From positions 13,874,001 to 13,938,000 of the forward strand of contig NC_134152.1 of NCBI RefSeq assembly GCF_033958435.1: a DNA stretch of 64,000 bases. Reading direction: 5' to 3'. Numbering within the stretch: the first letter of the stretch is position 1; every line of letters starts with the position of its first letter. The notes beneath the pieces are model-generated. The model was not told the DNA's origin, made no database searches, and saw only the letters and a list, made by a program, of their open reading frames with translations. This DNA is from Carettochelys insculpta. Lineage: Eukaryota > Chordata > Testudines > Carettochelyidae. The translations under genes were made by a program, and so were the position numbers. Of the stretch, positions 11,361 through 21,900 are shown in pieces.

Positions 11361-11712
11361 TTTTTCTGGAAAACTCATAAGCTACCTCAATATGTATTGC
11401 ACAGTTGTTTCAGTTTAAAATGCTCTATTTTTCTTGTAGATAATTCAGAGCCAAGAATTAATTGTACCACAGACAGTATTTGCTTAATTTTGTTTCTTAG
11501 CTGTCATGCCAAAGATCACTAATTTATATTCTGAGCATTGCTATGTACATTTTTGTAAGTTGTTTCTAGTAACTTTAGATTGAGAATTCTGATTATAAAA
11601 ACAAATTTCATATTGGTCTTTAGTTATTTTCCTTCTCAATCTTTCATTGTGCATCGTCACGTGGGATGTACTTGGGACATAAAGGAATAAAAGTTTCTAC
11701 TCAGTAACTGTG
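11361..11712 (+). other. ATF7IP2: ATF7IP2 3' UTR
   Basis: This AT-rich sequence follows the stop codon and contains a canonical AATAAA at 11686-11691, about 325 nt after the stop. I place the likely cleavage point some 15-25 nt after the signal. A longer alternative 3' UTR using later AATAAA copies (for example near 12118) is possible. Confidence 0.6.
11686..11691 (+). terminator. ATF7IP2: Polyadenylation signal AATAAA for ATF7IP2
   Basis: This is the first canonical AATAAA downstream of the ATF7IP2 stop codon and is the best candidate poly(A) signal on the plus strand. Confidence 0.6.
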
Positions 11713-12159
11713 AATTTTCATTATGATGATCATGAGAAATAAAACATGAGTTTTGCTCACCCTTTATTTTTGTATTGGGGGCGCGGAAATAGGGGGTTTT
11801 GTGTGTTCCATTCTCTTCACCATATGGTGCACAAATTTTCATGTTTTAGTACTTGTATCTGAGTGTACTTTTAGAGTACTACAAGTGCAGCTCCATTAGT
11901 CTTAAGCCTCTGAAAACTGCTTGTAAAGATGAAAGTCTTGTATTTGGGATAATAATACAAGCACTATAATGTTGAAATACTGTAGTCAACTGAGGCAGTC
12001 AGCTGGACCATGACTTTTTCAGAGATGCTTTATTGTAAAGGAGTGCTAAGTGAGATTGCTTCGTCACTCATTTTGAGCAAGAACTAAACTTTTTGGGAAA
12101 CTTACGGAAGCATTTATAAATAAATGTTTTCCAGTGCTACATAAGCACTTTGCCTGGTT
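11713..12159. other. Intergenic sequence, no recognisable element
   Basis: This is AT-rich unique-looking sequence between the ATF7IP2 poly(A) region and the old Harbinger copy. I see no coding frame, terminal repeat or simple repeat of note. Confidence 0.5.
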
Positions 12160-13170
12160 GTGTCTTCAGGCATTGAGGAGGCTGCACTTGCCTTCAGGTA
12201 CTACCATGGGCCACCCATCTGTGGTATGGTGGTAGTTGTTAGTCTTCCAAACAAATGTTCTGGAGCTATGAAACCAGAAGACATGGGCGGAACCACATCA
12301 TTTTGCAGGCATAGGATGATCAGTGGTGGCTGCAAAACTTATGCATGCACGAGTCCCTTTTCACAGAACTTTGTGCTTTGCTGTTGCCCAAGTTGCAGCA
12401 TTCTGCCACCAAAACAAGACTTGCTTTGACAGTACACAAGAGAGTAGCAATTGCTCCATGAAACTTTTCAGTGCCTGGCAGCTACTGGTCAGTGGGAAAT
12501 AAATTTGGAGCTGGGAAGGGTGATAAAGGTAGCTGAGGCAATCAATTTCCTTCCATTGCAAAAGACCATGACTCTGGGAAATGTGCAGGACATAGTGGGT
12601 GTCTTTGCTGACCTGGGGTTTTCTAACTGTGGTGGAGTGATAGATGGAATGCACATCCCCATCCTGGCCCCAGACCACCTTGCCTGAGAGTACATAAATC
12701 ACAAGGGGTACGTTTTCATGCAGACACTGGTGGATCATAACAGTTGTTTCACTGGCATCTACACAGGATGTTCGAGGAAGGTGCAGCTCTAGTAATTCAA
12801 GTCTATATAGAAAGCTCCAGGATGGGATTTTCTTCTGAGACCAGAAAAATCAAGATCAGAGTTGTGGAGATGGCTAGTCATACTGGGCAATCCTGCTACT
12901 CTCTGCTCCCTTGGCTCATGAAGCTATACACAGGCACCCTGGACCATAGCAAGGAGCACTTCAACTACAGGCTGAGCAAGTGCAGAGTGGCAGTAGAATG
13001 TGCCTTTGGCCATTTAAAAGCCAGACTCAGGTGCCTTCTGACCCCTTTGGCCCTCAGTGAAGCCAGTCTTCCCACCATGTTTGAGGCTTGCTATGTTCTT
13101 CATAACACTTGGGAGGCAAAGGGGGAAAATTTCATGCCAGGCTGGAGTGCAGAGGCTATGTCCTGACCAG
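12160..13170 (+). pseudogene. PIF/Harbinger transposase, old degraded copy (family B)
   Basis: Plus-strand fragments match HARBI1-type DDE transposases: VAEAINFLPLQKTMTLGNVQ (about 12528-12588), FSNCGGVIDGMHIPILAP (about 12619-12672, keeping the first catalytic Asp), a stop at 12685-12687, EYINHKGY, and later LDHSKEHFNYRLSKCRVAVE, CAFGHLKARLRCLLTPL (about 12940-13050, keeping the Glu) and YVLHNTWEAKGENFMPGW. The part that should carry the second Asp (HDARVF) is scrambled. Homologous blocks occur at 58014-58818. The Myb-like partner gene of this copy lies on the opposite strand at about 20300-21000, separated by younger insertions. Confidence 0.85.
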
Positions 13171-13242
13171 TGTTTATGAACAGGGCAACTAGTAGAGCAC
13201 AAACATATGCAATGCACATCAGGGATGCTCTGACAAAAAGCA

Positions 13243-13390
13243 ACAAGTATCAGAGGGGTAGCCATGTTAGTCTGTTTCCACGAAAACAATGAGAAGTCCT
13301 GTGGCACCTTACAGACTAACAGATTTTTTGGAGCATAAGCTTTTGTGGGTGAAGACCCAGTTCACTACAGGTGGTCTCATTGTTTTTGAA
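13243..13390. repeat. Short hairpin-type element sharing ends with the Penelope-like element
   Basis: It contains GGGGTAGCCATGTTAGTCTG, then a stretch like GTCCTGTGGCACCTTACAGAC, then AGCATAAGCTTTTGTGGGTG. The same modules occur at the ends of the Penelope-like element (31797-33875) and in copies at 45058-45235, 55608-55790 and 56640-56725. This copy lacks the second, inverted arm. It is inserted within the old Harbinger copy B. Confidence 0.7.
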
Positions 13391-13714
13391 CAATAGCTTT
13401 ATGAATGAGCAGACAGCCACATGAATCTACTGCATTTAACTATTGTGACCCTCCCTACTCCTCCAAGGATGTATGATTGACATTTATGAAAGCACCTCAA
13501 ACTGCACTCCAACCCACTCCAGGTTAACCAATGTGGTTTTCTCACATTGTTTTTATTTAGAGACTGAGGGTAAGGGGTAGGAAAAGGAAATGGAATTCTG
13601 CCATCATATGTGGGGGAATGTAGCTTTCTGCTGTGTGGAGAAGTCCTGGGTGTGGACTGCAAGGCTCTTCCCCTCCACACAGACACACACACATTCTTGA
13701 CCCCTGGACTAGGG

Positions 13715-14424
13715 AGCTGCGTCTACACGTGCACGCTACTTCGAAGTAGCGGCAGTAACTTCGAAATAGTGCCCGTCGCGGCTACACGTGTTAGGCGCTA
13801 TTTCGAAGTTGAAATCGACGTTAGGCGGCGAGACGTCGAAGTCGCTAACCCCATGAGGGGATGGGAATAGCGCCCTACTTCGACGTTCAACATCGAAGTA
13901 GGGACGTGTAGACGATCCGCGTCCCGCAACATCGAAATAGCGGGGTCCGCCATGGCGGCCATCAGCTGGGGGGTTGAGAGATACTCTCTCTCCAGCCCTT
14001 GCGGGGCTCTGTGGTCACCGTGGGCAGCAGCCCTTAGCCCAGGGCTTCTGGCTGCTGCTGCTGCAGCTGGGGGTCCGTGCTGCATATACAGGGTCTGCAA
14101 CTAGTTGTTGGCTCTGTGTATCTTGCACTGTTTAATGAAAGTGTGTCTGGGAGGGGCCCTTTAAGGGAGCGACTTGCTGTTGAGTCCGCCCCGTGACCCT
14201 GTCTGCAGCTGTGCCTGGCTCCCTTATTTCGATGTGTGCTACTTTGGCGTGTAGACGTTCCCTCGCTGCGCCTATTTCGATGTTGGGCTGAGCAACGTCG
14301 AAGTTGAACATCGACGTTGCCGGCCCTGGAGGACGTGTAGACGTTATTCATCGAAATAGGCTATTTCGATGTCGCTACTTCGAAATTAGCTATTTCGCTG
14401 TAGCGTGCACGTGTAGACGTAGCC
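13715..14424. mobile_element. Non-autonomous Harbinger derivative (about 710 bp)
   Basis: The left end (CTGCGTCTACACGTGCACGC) and right end (GCACGTGTAGACGTAGCC) match those of the two-gene Harbinger A element (14672-19215). The left ~250 bp correspond to its left flank including GCTATTTCGAAGTT-type blocks and the CCATGGCGGCCATCAGCTG region. The right ~370 bp correspond to its right flank including GGGAGGGGCCCTTTAAGGGA. The central gene-bearing part is missing, so this is an internal deletion product. It is very similar to 43435-44145. Confidence 0.85.
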
Positions 14425-14671
14425 GGGGAGGCCAGAGAACATAGTGAGGAGGCCATGGAATTGTTCATTCTGTGGAAGGGGGCACTCTGCATTTCCAGTA
14501 GGGACCAGAGGATGTTGGTCTGTTCCCTGAAAGTCGTCAGGAGCCCTGCTGAGTCCTGGATCATTTGCTGAAGCATGGTTTGCCACCATTGCTGTGTCCA
14601 CTTTCTATCAGCAATGGCTTGCACTCCCTGCTTCTGGGCCTCTTGCAGCTGTTGCAGGATGAGGTCCTGTG
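14425..14671 (-). pseudogene. Fragment of the Harbinger B Myb-like gene (C-terminal part)
   Basis: The minus-strand frame reads VQAIADRKWTQQWWQTMLQQ and goes on through TTFREQTNILWSLLEMQ. This looks like the helical C-terminal part of a Harbinger Myb/SANT accessory protein. It is sandwiched between the 710-bp derivative and the family A element, and presumably belongs to the same old copy as the fragments at 20300-21000. I identify it from position and composition, not from a conserved motif. Confidence 0.5.
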
Positions 14672-15107
14672 AGACGTGTCTACACGTGCACGCTACTTCA
14701 AAGTAGCGGCACTAACTTCGAAATAGTGCCCATCACGGCTACACGTGTTGGGCACTATTTCGATGTTAACATTGACGTTAGGCAGCGAGACGTCGAAGCC
14801 ACTAACCCCATGAGGGGATGGGAATAGCGCCCTACTTCGACGTTCAACATCGAAGTAGGGACCGTGTAGTCGTTGCGTGTCCCGCAACATCGAAATTGCG
14901 GGGTCCTCCATGGCGGCCATCAGCTGAGGGGTTGAGAGACGCTCTCTCCAGCCCCTGAGCTCAATGGTGGCTGCGTGGAGTGGCCCCTTAAAGGTCCCCG
15001 CCCCCTCCCTTCCTGTGCAGGAAGCTGAGAGAACGTGCAGGCAGCAGCCCAGACAAGCAGCCAGCCTGCACGTTCCTCAGCCAGCGCAGACAGCCACCCC
15101 AGCTGCG

Positions 15108-17067
15108 ATGGCTGCCCGGCAGCCCCCCCAGTGCCCCCAGGGCCCCCCCCCCCAAGTGGAGCCAGGGCTCGCAGCCAGGGCAGCAAGCGGCAGCGGGGCC
15201 CCTCCTGGACGGAGGCCGAGCTGCGGGACCTGCTGGGGCTCTGGAGCGAGGAGGTGGTGCTCCAGGTAATGGGGAGCAAGAGGCGGAATGTGGATGCGTT
15301 CGCTCGGCTGGCCAAGGGCCTGGCCGCCCGGGGTCACCCTGCCCGCACTCTGGACCATGTCTGGAGTAAAGTCAAGGAGCTGCGGCAGGGTTACGCCCGG
15401 GCCCGAGATGCGGCCGGCCGATCTGGGGCTGCCCCTGTCACTTGCCCCTTTTACAGGGAGCTCAGGGACATCCTGGGCCCCCGGCACACCTCCTCCCCTC
15501 TGGCCACTCTTGATACTTCGGCTGAGGAGCCCCAGCAGGCCCCGGAGCCAGAGTCCGCCCCGGAGGTAAGCTCCGCACCCCAGGGGCCCCCCCTGGAGCC
15601 CATCCCCGGGGCACCGGAGGAGGAGGAGGAGGAGGAGGGGGACTCCTCCTCCACCGACACCGGCCTGCACATCCTCCTGCCATCGAGGAGCAGCAGCCGG
15701 GCGTCCGCCCCCTGGGTGTCCCCTGACCGTGGGAGTGGACCTACAGGTATGTACCCACCCCGGTGTACACCCCCGGCATTGAGGGGCGGGGGTAATAGTT
15801 ATGTGGCCAGGGCCCTCCATATGCCCAGATGGCCATGGCCCCAAGGACAGCAATGCCATGTCCCTCACAGGAGTGCATCAGCCCCTGCCCCGCCCCCCCC
15901 CCCAGCACGACAGTGCCATGCCCCATCCCTGGGGCTGGGGGGAGCGGAACCTCTAGGGTCCCCCGGGAGGAGGGGGTGGGACACCCCACAGCAGCAGCAT
16001 GTGATGGAGTCGGGGGAGTGCAAATGCGAGTCTCAGGCTAGATATGAGAAACAAGCTGAATAGCTCCCAGTGGCTAAGGATGATGCTGGGGCTACAACTG
16101 GCAGGTAACACCTCTGCCCTGTACAAAGGGGAGGGAGGAGCCGAGCTGGGTTTGAATCGGGGGCCACAGTTAGAGGCTAGGGGAAGGGAGAGCTGGAAGG
16201 CAGCCAGCCTGAGGAGGGGGAAAGCGACACCCCAGAGGGGCACCCCTTGGGGTCTTCTCCCCAGGACGGGTTGGAAGGACTGTCTCTGACTGCTGTACTG
16301 TCGCTTCTGTGAGAAACTGGGCATCTGTTGCCTAAGAAACCTCTCCTGTCAGACCCTGCTGAGTGAAGTGAGAGTCGCTCCTGCTGGGGGATGGGGTGCA
16401 GTGCAGGGGGACCCTTGAACCCCATCACAGCAGCATCTCCTGGGGACGGGGATGGGGAACCTGCAGCACAGGGGTGGGGGGACAAGGGCCACGGCTCGGG
16501 GCCCACACTAACGGCTGTCTCCACTATTCTTCCCCCCTCCTGTGTTCCGCAGCTGCACCATCGGAAGGACCGGAGAGCGCCAGCGAGGCATCAGTGGTCC
16601 CGGAATCCCCTCCGGGGCCATCGCTCCAGGCCAGCCCCTCGGCGGAGGACCGACCGGCCTGAGGGCGGGCAAGGTGGTGGACCCAGCACCACCAGCCAAC
16701 AGCGACAGACCCCCAGCTGCTGGCCCTCCACCGCTGGCAGGTGGAGGTCGCGGAGCAGCAGCTGTGGGTGGAGCAACGCCACCTCCACCTCCAGGAGTGG
16801 GCGCTGGCCTGGCACCAAAGGGCATGGGGGGCCTACATGGAGACCTTTAACCGCATAGTGGACTACCTGGCCCCCCATGCCGCGCCGGCCGCCGCTGCAC
16901 CCGCCCTGACTGCTCCACCCGCCGCTCCTGTCATCGCCGCGCCATCCGCCATCGCACCGCCACCCACCACCGAGGGCTGTTCCGCCGAGGGAGACCTGGG
17001 GCCAGCTGACACTTGCCGGCCGTATCTGCCGGTCCCCCAGCCGCCCACCCCCAGTGCTGGACTATAG
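15108..17067 (+). pseudogene. Harbinger A Myb/SANT-like accessory gene, two exons, disrupted
   Basis: The likely start is the ATG at 15108 (MAARQPPQ). The protein then enters a run of 11 C residues (15143-15153). The Myb-like domain continues one frame away: RGPSWTEAELRDLLGLWSEE, RRNVDAFARLAKGLAARGH and CPFYRELRDILG (15190-15480), followed by an acidic Glu run and Ser-rich tract. A good donor (CAG|GTATGT) at 15746/15747 and acceptor (TTCCGCAG) ending at 16552 define an 806-nt intron that joins frames correctly. Exon 2 encodes AAPSEGPESASEAS and so on, and has an in-frame TGA at 16660-16662 before a helical C-terminus (EVAEQQLWVEQRHLHLQEW) ending with TAG at 17065-17067. Such proteins help the transposase enter the nucleus and bind element ends. 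The poly-C frame slip and the TGA argue that this copy is inactive. Confidence 0.8.
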
Positions 17068-17357
17068 GGGCGTGGGGCCCAGGACGTGGCCCCTCCCCCT
17101 GTATATATTCCCCCCACTGTTTTGTTCTTTGCGTTGTATACAGTTTGTATTTATTTATTTGTGCCGCCTGTTTGCCCAGTCTGATCCTTCCCCCCCCATG
17201 TAAATAGTTCTCCCCTTCCTTGTTATCCCTGGTTTTTTTGTTAATATGTACATACACTTTTCATTTTTAAGTTAGTTAGAAGTTCCTGTATATAGTTAGT
17301 ATTAGTTAGAACAGCGTTCAAAGTAAACAAGTTTGATTTCACAAGCAAGTGTCTGCT

Positions 17358-17363
17358 TTTATT
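17358..17363 (-). terminator. Candidate polyadenylation signal for the Harbinger A transposase
   Basis: TTTATT on the plus strand gives AATAAA on the minus strand, about 110 nt after the transposase stop codon at 17473. It lies in the short gap between the two convergent genes. Confidence 0.5.
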
Positions 17364-17472
17364 TGTCCAGGAAAAGTGTGTGGGGGGGGTGCTGTTGGGT
17401 GCTCCGTGGTGTGGGCGTAGGGGCAGGGAGTGTTGTGGAGGATGGGGGGGGCAGTGGGGGGCTTGCCAGCGT

Positions 17473-18881
17473 TCACCCCACGGCGTCATCGAAGTGGGCC
17501 CGCAGGGCCTCCCAGACCCGGGTCCCTTCGGGGTCCACCTGGCGACTGGAGGCAGCGGGTGGCTGCACATCGGCCCTGCCAGCCTCCACAGCCCAGCCCT
17601 GAAAGAAGGCCTCCCCCTTGCTCTCCACCAGGTTGTGTAGGGCGCTGCACGCACCCACAATCTGGGGGATGTTGGTGGGGCCTGCATCCAGGCGGGTGAG
17701 GGGACATCTCCAGCGCCCTTTGAGGCAGCCAAATGAGCGCTCCACCACCTGGCGTGCATGGTTCAGGCGCTGGTTGAAGCGCTTCTGGCTGGCAGAGAGA
17801 TGGCCCATGTACGGGTGCATGAACCAGTGCCGGAGGGGGTACGCCGCGTCTGCAACGACGCAGAGGGGCATGGTGGTGTCCCCCACAGGGATCTCCCACT
17901 GGGGGATGTAGGTCCCCGCCTCCAGCCGGCGGCACAGACCTGAGTTCCGGAAAACCCGGGCATCGTGGGTGCTGCCAGGCCAGCCCACATAAATGTCCTG
18001 GAAACAGCCCCGGCTGTCCACCAAGGCCTGGAGGACCACTGAGTGGTAGCCCTTCCGGTTTATGTAGCGTCCTCCACTGTGCACCAGGGCGCGGATGGGG
18101 ATGTGAGTCCCATGCAGAGCCCCGAAGCAATTGGGCAAGCCCAGGGTGGCAAAGCCCGCGATGGTGGCATCTGGGTCCCCCAGCCTCACGAGCCTGTGGA
18201 GGAGCAGGGCGTTGATGGCGCACACGACCTGCGGGGGAAGCACATGGGAGAGCACCAATGAGGGGTGAGCAGGGTGTGCGTGGCCCTCCCCTGCCAGGGC
18301 CCCCCTGCCCTGCCAGGGCTGCCTCCCCCCCCCGCCCCCACCATGGGTCCTCTTACCTCCATGAGGACAGCCCCGACGGTGGCCTTGCCAACGCCAAACT
18401 GCTGTCCCACGGATCGGTAGCTGTCGGGAGTGGCTAGCTTCCAGACAGCGATGCCGACCCATTTCTCCACAGGGAGGGCACGCCGCATGGCGGTGTCCTG
18501 GTGCCTGAGTGCGGGGGTGAGCCACTGGCATAGGTCCATAAATGTCTGCCGGCTCATCCTAAAGTTCCTGAGCCAGCGGTCATCGTCCCACTCCCCAAGC
18601 ACCAGCTGCTCCCACCGGTCGGTGCTGGTGGGGTAGCTCCACAGCCGCTGGTGTGTGAGGCGGGGTCAGGGTGCTGCAGGGTTGGGGGTTGAGGCCTCCT
18701 CCCCTGCGGGCCGCTCCTCCTCCTGTGTGGCAAGGAGGTGCTCAGCTGCCTCCCACATGGCATGGAGCAGGGCGAGCACTGCTCCTACAGGGGCGGCTGG
18801 GTGGACCTCTGGTGGCGGCGGCAGCGGCGGCGGCTGCTGCTGCTGCTGGGGGTCCATGACTGCGTCGCCCGAGGTCTGCAT
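17473..18881 (-). pseudogene. Harbinger A DDE transposase (HARBI1-like), two exons, disrupted
   Basis: Reading 3' to 5' on the window, exon 1 starts at an ATG at 18881 (MQTSGDAVMDPQQQQQ, Gln/Pro-rich) and hits a TGA at 18668-18666. The same frame then continues with LVLGEWDDDRWLRNFRMSRQ and WVGIAVWKLATPDSYRSVGQ to a donor (GAG|GTAAGA) at 18357/18356. The acceptor CCCCCGCAG ends at 18229, giving a 128-nt intron that joins frames. Exon 2 (18228-17473) encodes CAINALLLHRL, GLPNCFGALHGTHIPIR, YINRKGYHSVVLQALVD, GWPGSTHDARVFRNS, ADAAYPLRHW and VVERSFGCLKGRWRCPLTRL. These correspond to the DDE catalytic regions. The first Asp is replaced by His (codon CAT at 18114-18112). The second Asp (in HDARVF) and the Glu (VVERSF) are kept. 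The stop and the D-to-H change imply an inactive enzyme. Confidence 0.87.
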
Positions 18882-19215
18882 GCCTATGGCTCTGCAGACT
18901 GTGTGCTGTGCAGGCTGTGTGTGTCTGGGAGGGGCCCTTTAAGGGAGCAGCTAGCTGTTGCCCCGGAAGCGCTAGCCCAACCTGTGACCCTGTCTGCAGC
19001 TGTGCCTGGCACCCCTATTTCGATGTGTGCTACTTTGGCGTGTAGATGTTCCCTCGCTGCGCCTATTTCGATGTGGTGCTGCGCAACATTGATGTTGAAC
19101 ATCGACTTTGCCAGCCCTGGAGGACGTGTAGACGTTATTCATCAAAATAGCCTATGTCGATGTCTCCACATCGAAATAGGCTACTTCGATGTAGGCTTCA
19201 CGTGTAGACGGAGCT

Positions 19216-21413
19216 CCGGTGTTCTTTTCTTGCAGCACAGACTGTGAGGGATGGGACACCGGTCACGTTCCCACTTGTGCTGCCTGTTGAAGTCCAATAA
19301 GGTCAACATTTAAATACATTTTTTAAATGTGACACAACCCAGAGCCATATAATGAATGTGTGTCTGACAATTGCTGCATCTTTTGTTTTACAAGGCCACT
19401 TTCGGTTTCTTAAGGCTGACAACAAGGCAATCTCTGCACAACAGAAAATACATTTCCAGACCATTCATTGTGGACATTAGATCCTGGTGAATAACAAAGG
19501 CTGGGGGGGCCACAGCGTGGCAGCCAGTAATTTGTTGAACCCCCCGGGATGGCCATGCTGGTGTCCAGAAGTATGGTCCACACAGCCTGGCAACCATGTG
19601 GTGGAGGAGTGGGGTAAGCCCTGTAAAAGGTAAAGTGCAGAAAACAACGTTCTTGGCCTCTCCTCCTAAATCCCGTGCAGGAAAAAGCCTTGTAAAGCAC
19701 TCAAACCCCACACTGAACATGCAGGTGTCCAGAAGCATGGTCTGTGCATCCTGGCAGCCATGTGTTAGCAGGGAGGGGGGGTGACCCGCTAGCTACATGG
19801 TGGGTTGCAGGGGGAAAGTCCTGTGGACTGTAACAGCACAGAAGAAAATCTTGGTGTCTCCTAAATCCTGTGCAGGCAGGTAGGGGTGGACCTGGAAAGC
19901 CTGCCAGCAGCCTGGTGGGAGGGGATGAGGCCAGGAAAGCTGATAAACTACACAGAGGATGTGGGGAGAGAGAACCCACCAGCCACATGATGCAGTGGGG
20001 CAGTTCTGGGAAGTTTAAATGGACAGGGAGCAGAGTGATAAAGGGACAAACTTCAGTGAAGCTTCCCATGCTTCTCTAGGTTGCTGAAAAAGATATCAGC
20101 TTCCTAAGCATAACATAAAGTGAAAAAGAAAATCATGCTCATGCTCTGTGGGCACCAGGCTGAAAAATTTGCAAGGATGTCATGTGGTACCGTGATTCCA
20201 GATTACTTATTGGCAGCTTGGCATGGTAAAGTGTGCTATTGTGGAAGTTGGAATAAATCACACCTCCCCAAAAACGAGTACCTGCCTGAGCCCTTTTATG
20301 GAGCTCACCAAAAAGGATAAGTGATCCATCTCCAGCAACATCAACAAGCTATTCTCGGAGCCCCAGGCTGCAGATATATACATCCACCTCACCTCAGCCA
20401 CAACCCACTTGTAGCAGTTTAAAAAATATTCTCAGCAGAACTAAGCCTCTACCCCAACCCAGCCACAACCCATTTTGTAGCAATTTAAAAAAAAATATCA
20501 GAAGAGCCCGCTCTAGCATTGCTGGACTCCAGAGCATCCTGCAATGGGGGGACTGCCTGCAGCTTGATGAAGAGCTCCTGGCTGCTGGCAGGGTAAGCTT
20601 CCTCAGCCGCCTAATTGGCTTGATCAGCATCTTCCATCGGCCCCCGGCTCCTCATCCTTGCTGCTCTCATGGGGCAGCCTAGCAGTCTCTTCTGAGGAGT
20701 CCAGGCACCTTTTTTTGCAACCACGGGTGAATCCTTCCCTAGAATTGCATCAAGCTTCTCATAAAAGCAGCATGTTTTGAAAGCTGACCTGGACCACTCA
20801 CTGGCTTCTCTCACTTTCTGATTTGCCTGCTGAGCTGCTTGATTTTTTGCACCCAGCACTGTTGAGCATCCCTGGTGTACCCTTTCTCCAGCATGCCCTG
20901 GCTAATCCCATAAATGTCCACGTCTTTTGCTGGTGTGCAGTTTATTCAGCAGATTTATCTCCACCCCAGTAATGAGAGCCTAGCTCTCATTATGGCTCCA
21001 TACTGGGGCTCTTTTGTGATTCAGAGAACTCATAAACAGGTGCAATCACTCCTGAGGTATGGTAGCCATGCTGGACAGAAAAAAAATGAATTCAAATTCC
21101 TGGGTTTCCTGCACACCTGCAGAGCAACAAAGGTGAAAGTGGCCAGAACGAACACACACACACACACACACACTCTCTCTGGCATTCTGGAGCACAACAA
21201 AATAGATTTAAAATAACTCTGGTTGCACACTAACATTAATTGGTCCACTTCTATTTGAATTTGGCGTTACTCTTTGTGAAAAGGAGGGCACACAAAAGTC
21301 CACATTATCACCCCTTAAAAAATCAACCGAATGATACCTGCAGTGAAGACAGGCACATCATAAAATTGTGCTGGCCCTTAAAATCAACTTTATGCGCTAG
21401 TGTTGACATAGCC
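19216..21413 (-). pseudogene. Remainder of the old Harbinger B element with Myb-like gene
   Basis: On the minus strand, about 21000-20600 encodes GYTRDAQQC-type SANT sequence in a broken frame, then KVREASEWSRSAFKTCCFYE followed by KLDAILGKDS. This corresponds to the end of the Myb-like domain in Harbinger accessory proteins. The right end of the element is recognisable at about 21398-21413 as TAGTGTTGACATAGCC. Its inverse matches the left end of the related copy C (57445 onward, GGGTATGTGTACACTA). Together with the transposase at 12160-13170 this forms one old convergent two-gene element, later split by insertions. The part 19216-20390 has no clear coding signal. Confidence 0.7.
21152..21181. 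repeat. (AC)n microsatellite followed by (CT)n
   Basis: About eleven AC units run into a short CT run. It lies inside the old Harbinger B copy and is likely to vary in length between individuals. Confidence 0.9.
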
Positions 21414-21499
21414 TCAGTTTCAATGTGCTGTATACACTATAACACATTAATACAATGTAAGTTGGTAGCACCTGATACAGATACACTTGCTCTTGGGGG

Positions 21500-21900
21500 T
21501 GTCCTCTTTTTTGTATGGTAACCTCTGGCCACTCTTGGGTAGGGCACTTGGTGCATCTTGTTATGTGCTGGTTTCTAGCAGTGCTTCTCGGAGTGCTGTC
21601 TTGTCTTTTCCCTCACTGCTCTTGAGCATTTTCAGAATGAGGTTATAAAAGGAGACATGGCACTCAGGACTCCTCAGTTCCTTCCTGTCACTGTTGAGTA
21701 TAGACTAGAATTTCTCCAGACCCACCTCTTCAAGCACGACAGTATCATTAGCTAGTTAGTCATATTTAGCTAGCTAGGTTTAATTATATTTCTGTGTATG
21801 CATAGTTCTGAGGCTCCTATAGCTTTTGCACCCTAGCATCAACTAACAGTAGGAGCGGTAGCACAAGTTCATTGATTGTTCAGGCAACAGTAACTAATCC
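21500..21900 (+). mobile_element. Possible degraded end of a further DIRS element
   Basis: The stretch contains TTATAAAAGGAGACATGGC followed by CTCAGTTCCTTCCTGTCAC and then a T/A-rich run with GTTAGTCATATTTAGCTAGC. The DIRS copy at 3814 has a comparable order (ACTCAGTTCCTTCTCACC, then a TTAGTTAGTAGAG run) just after its left terminal repeat. No coding part follows, so this could be a solo end or a chance resemblance. Confidence 0.3.

Larger units (their letters stand above)
14672..19215. mobile_element. Two-gene PIF/Harbinger transposon (family A), nearly complete but mutated
   Basis: Both ends are present: GTGTCTACACGTGCACGC on the left, and the inverse TCACGTGTAGACGGAGCT on the right. Between them lie two convergent genes, a Myb/SANT-like gene on the plus strand (15108-17067) and a DDE transposase on the minus strand (18881-17473). 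Their 3' ends are about 400 bp apart, with poly(A)-like signals between. This arrangement is the normal autonomous Harbinger layout. Local G+C is far higher than in the host introns. No clear 3-bp target duplication could be read. The element sits inside the older Harbinger B copy. Confidence 0.88.

Noticed and set aside
15451..15868. Long minus-strand open frames opposite the Myb-like gene
   Set aside because: They are shadows of the G+C-rich plus-strand coding sequence. The Myb/SANT domain, intron signals and gene layout support the plus strand.
17473..18531. Functional host HARBI1 gene
   Set aside because: It lies between transposon ends with its Myb-like partner gene, has a catalytic Asp-to-His change and an in-frame TGA in its first exon, and deletion derivatives are nearby. 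A transposon copy explains it better.
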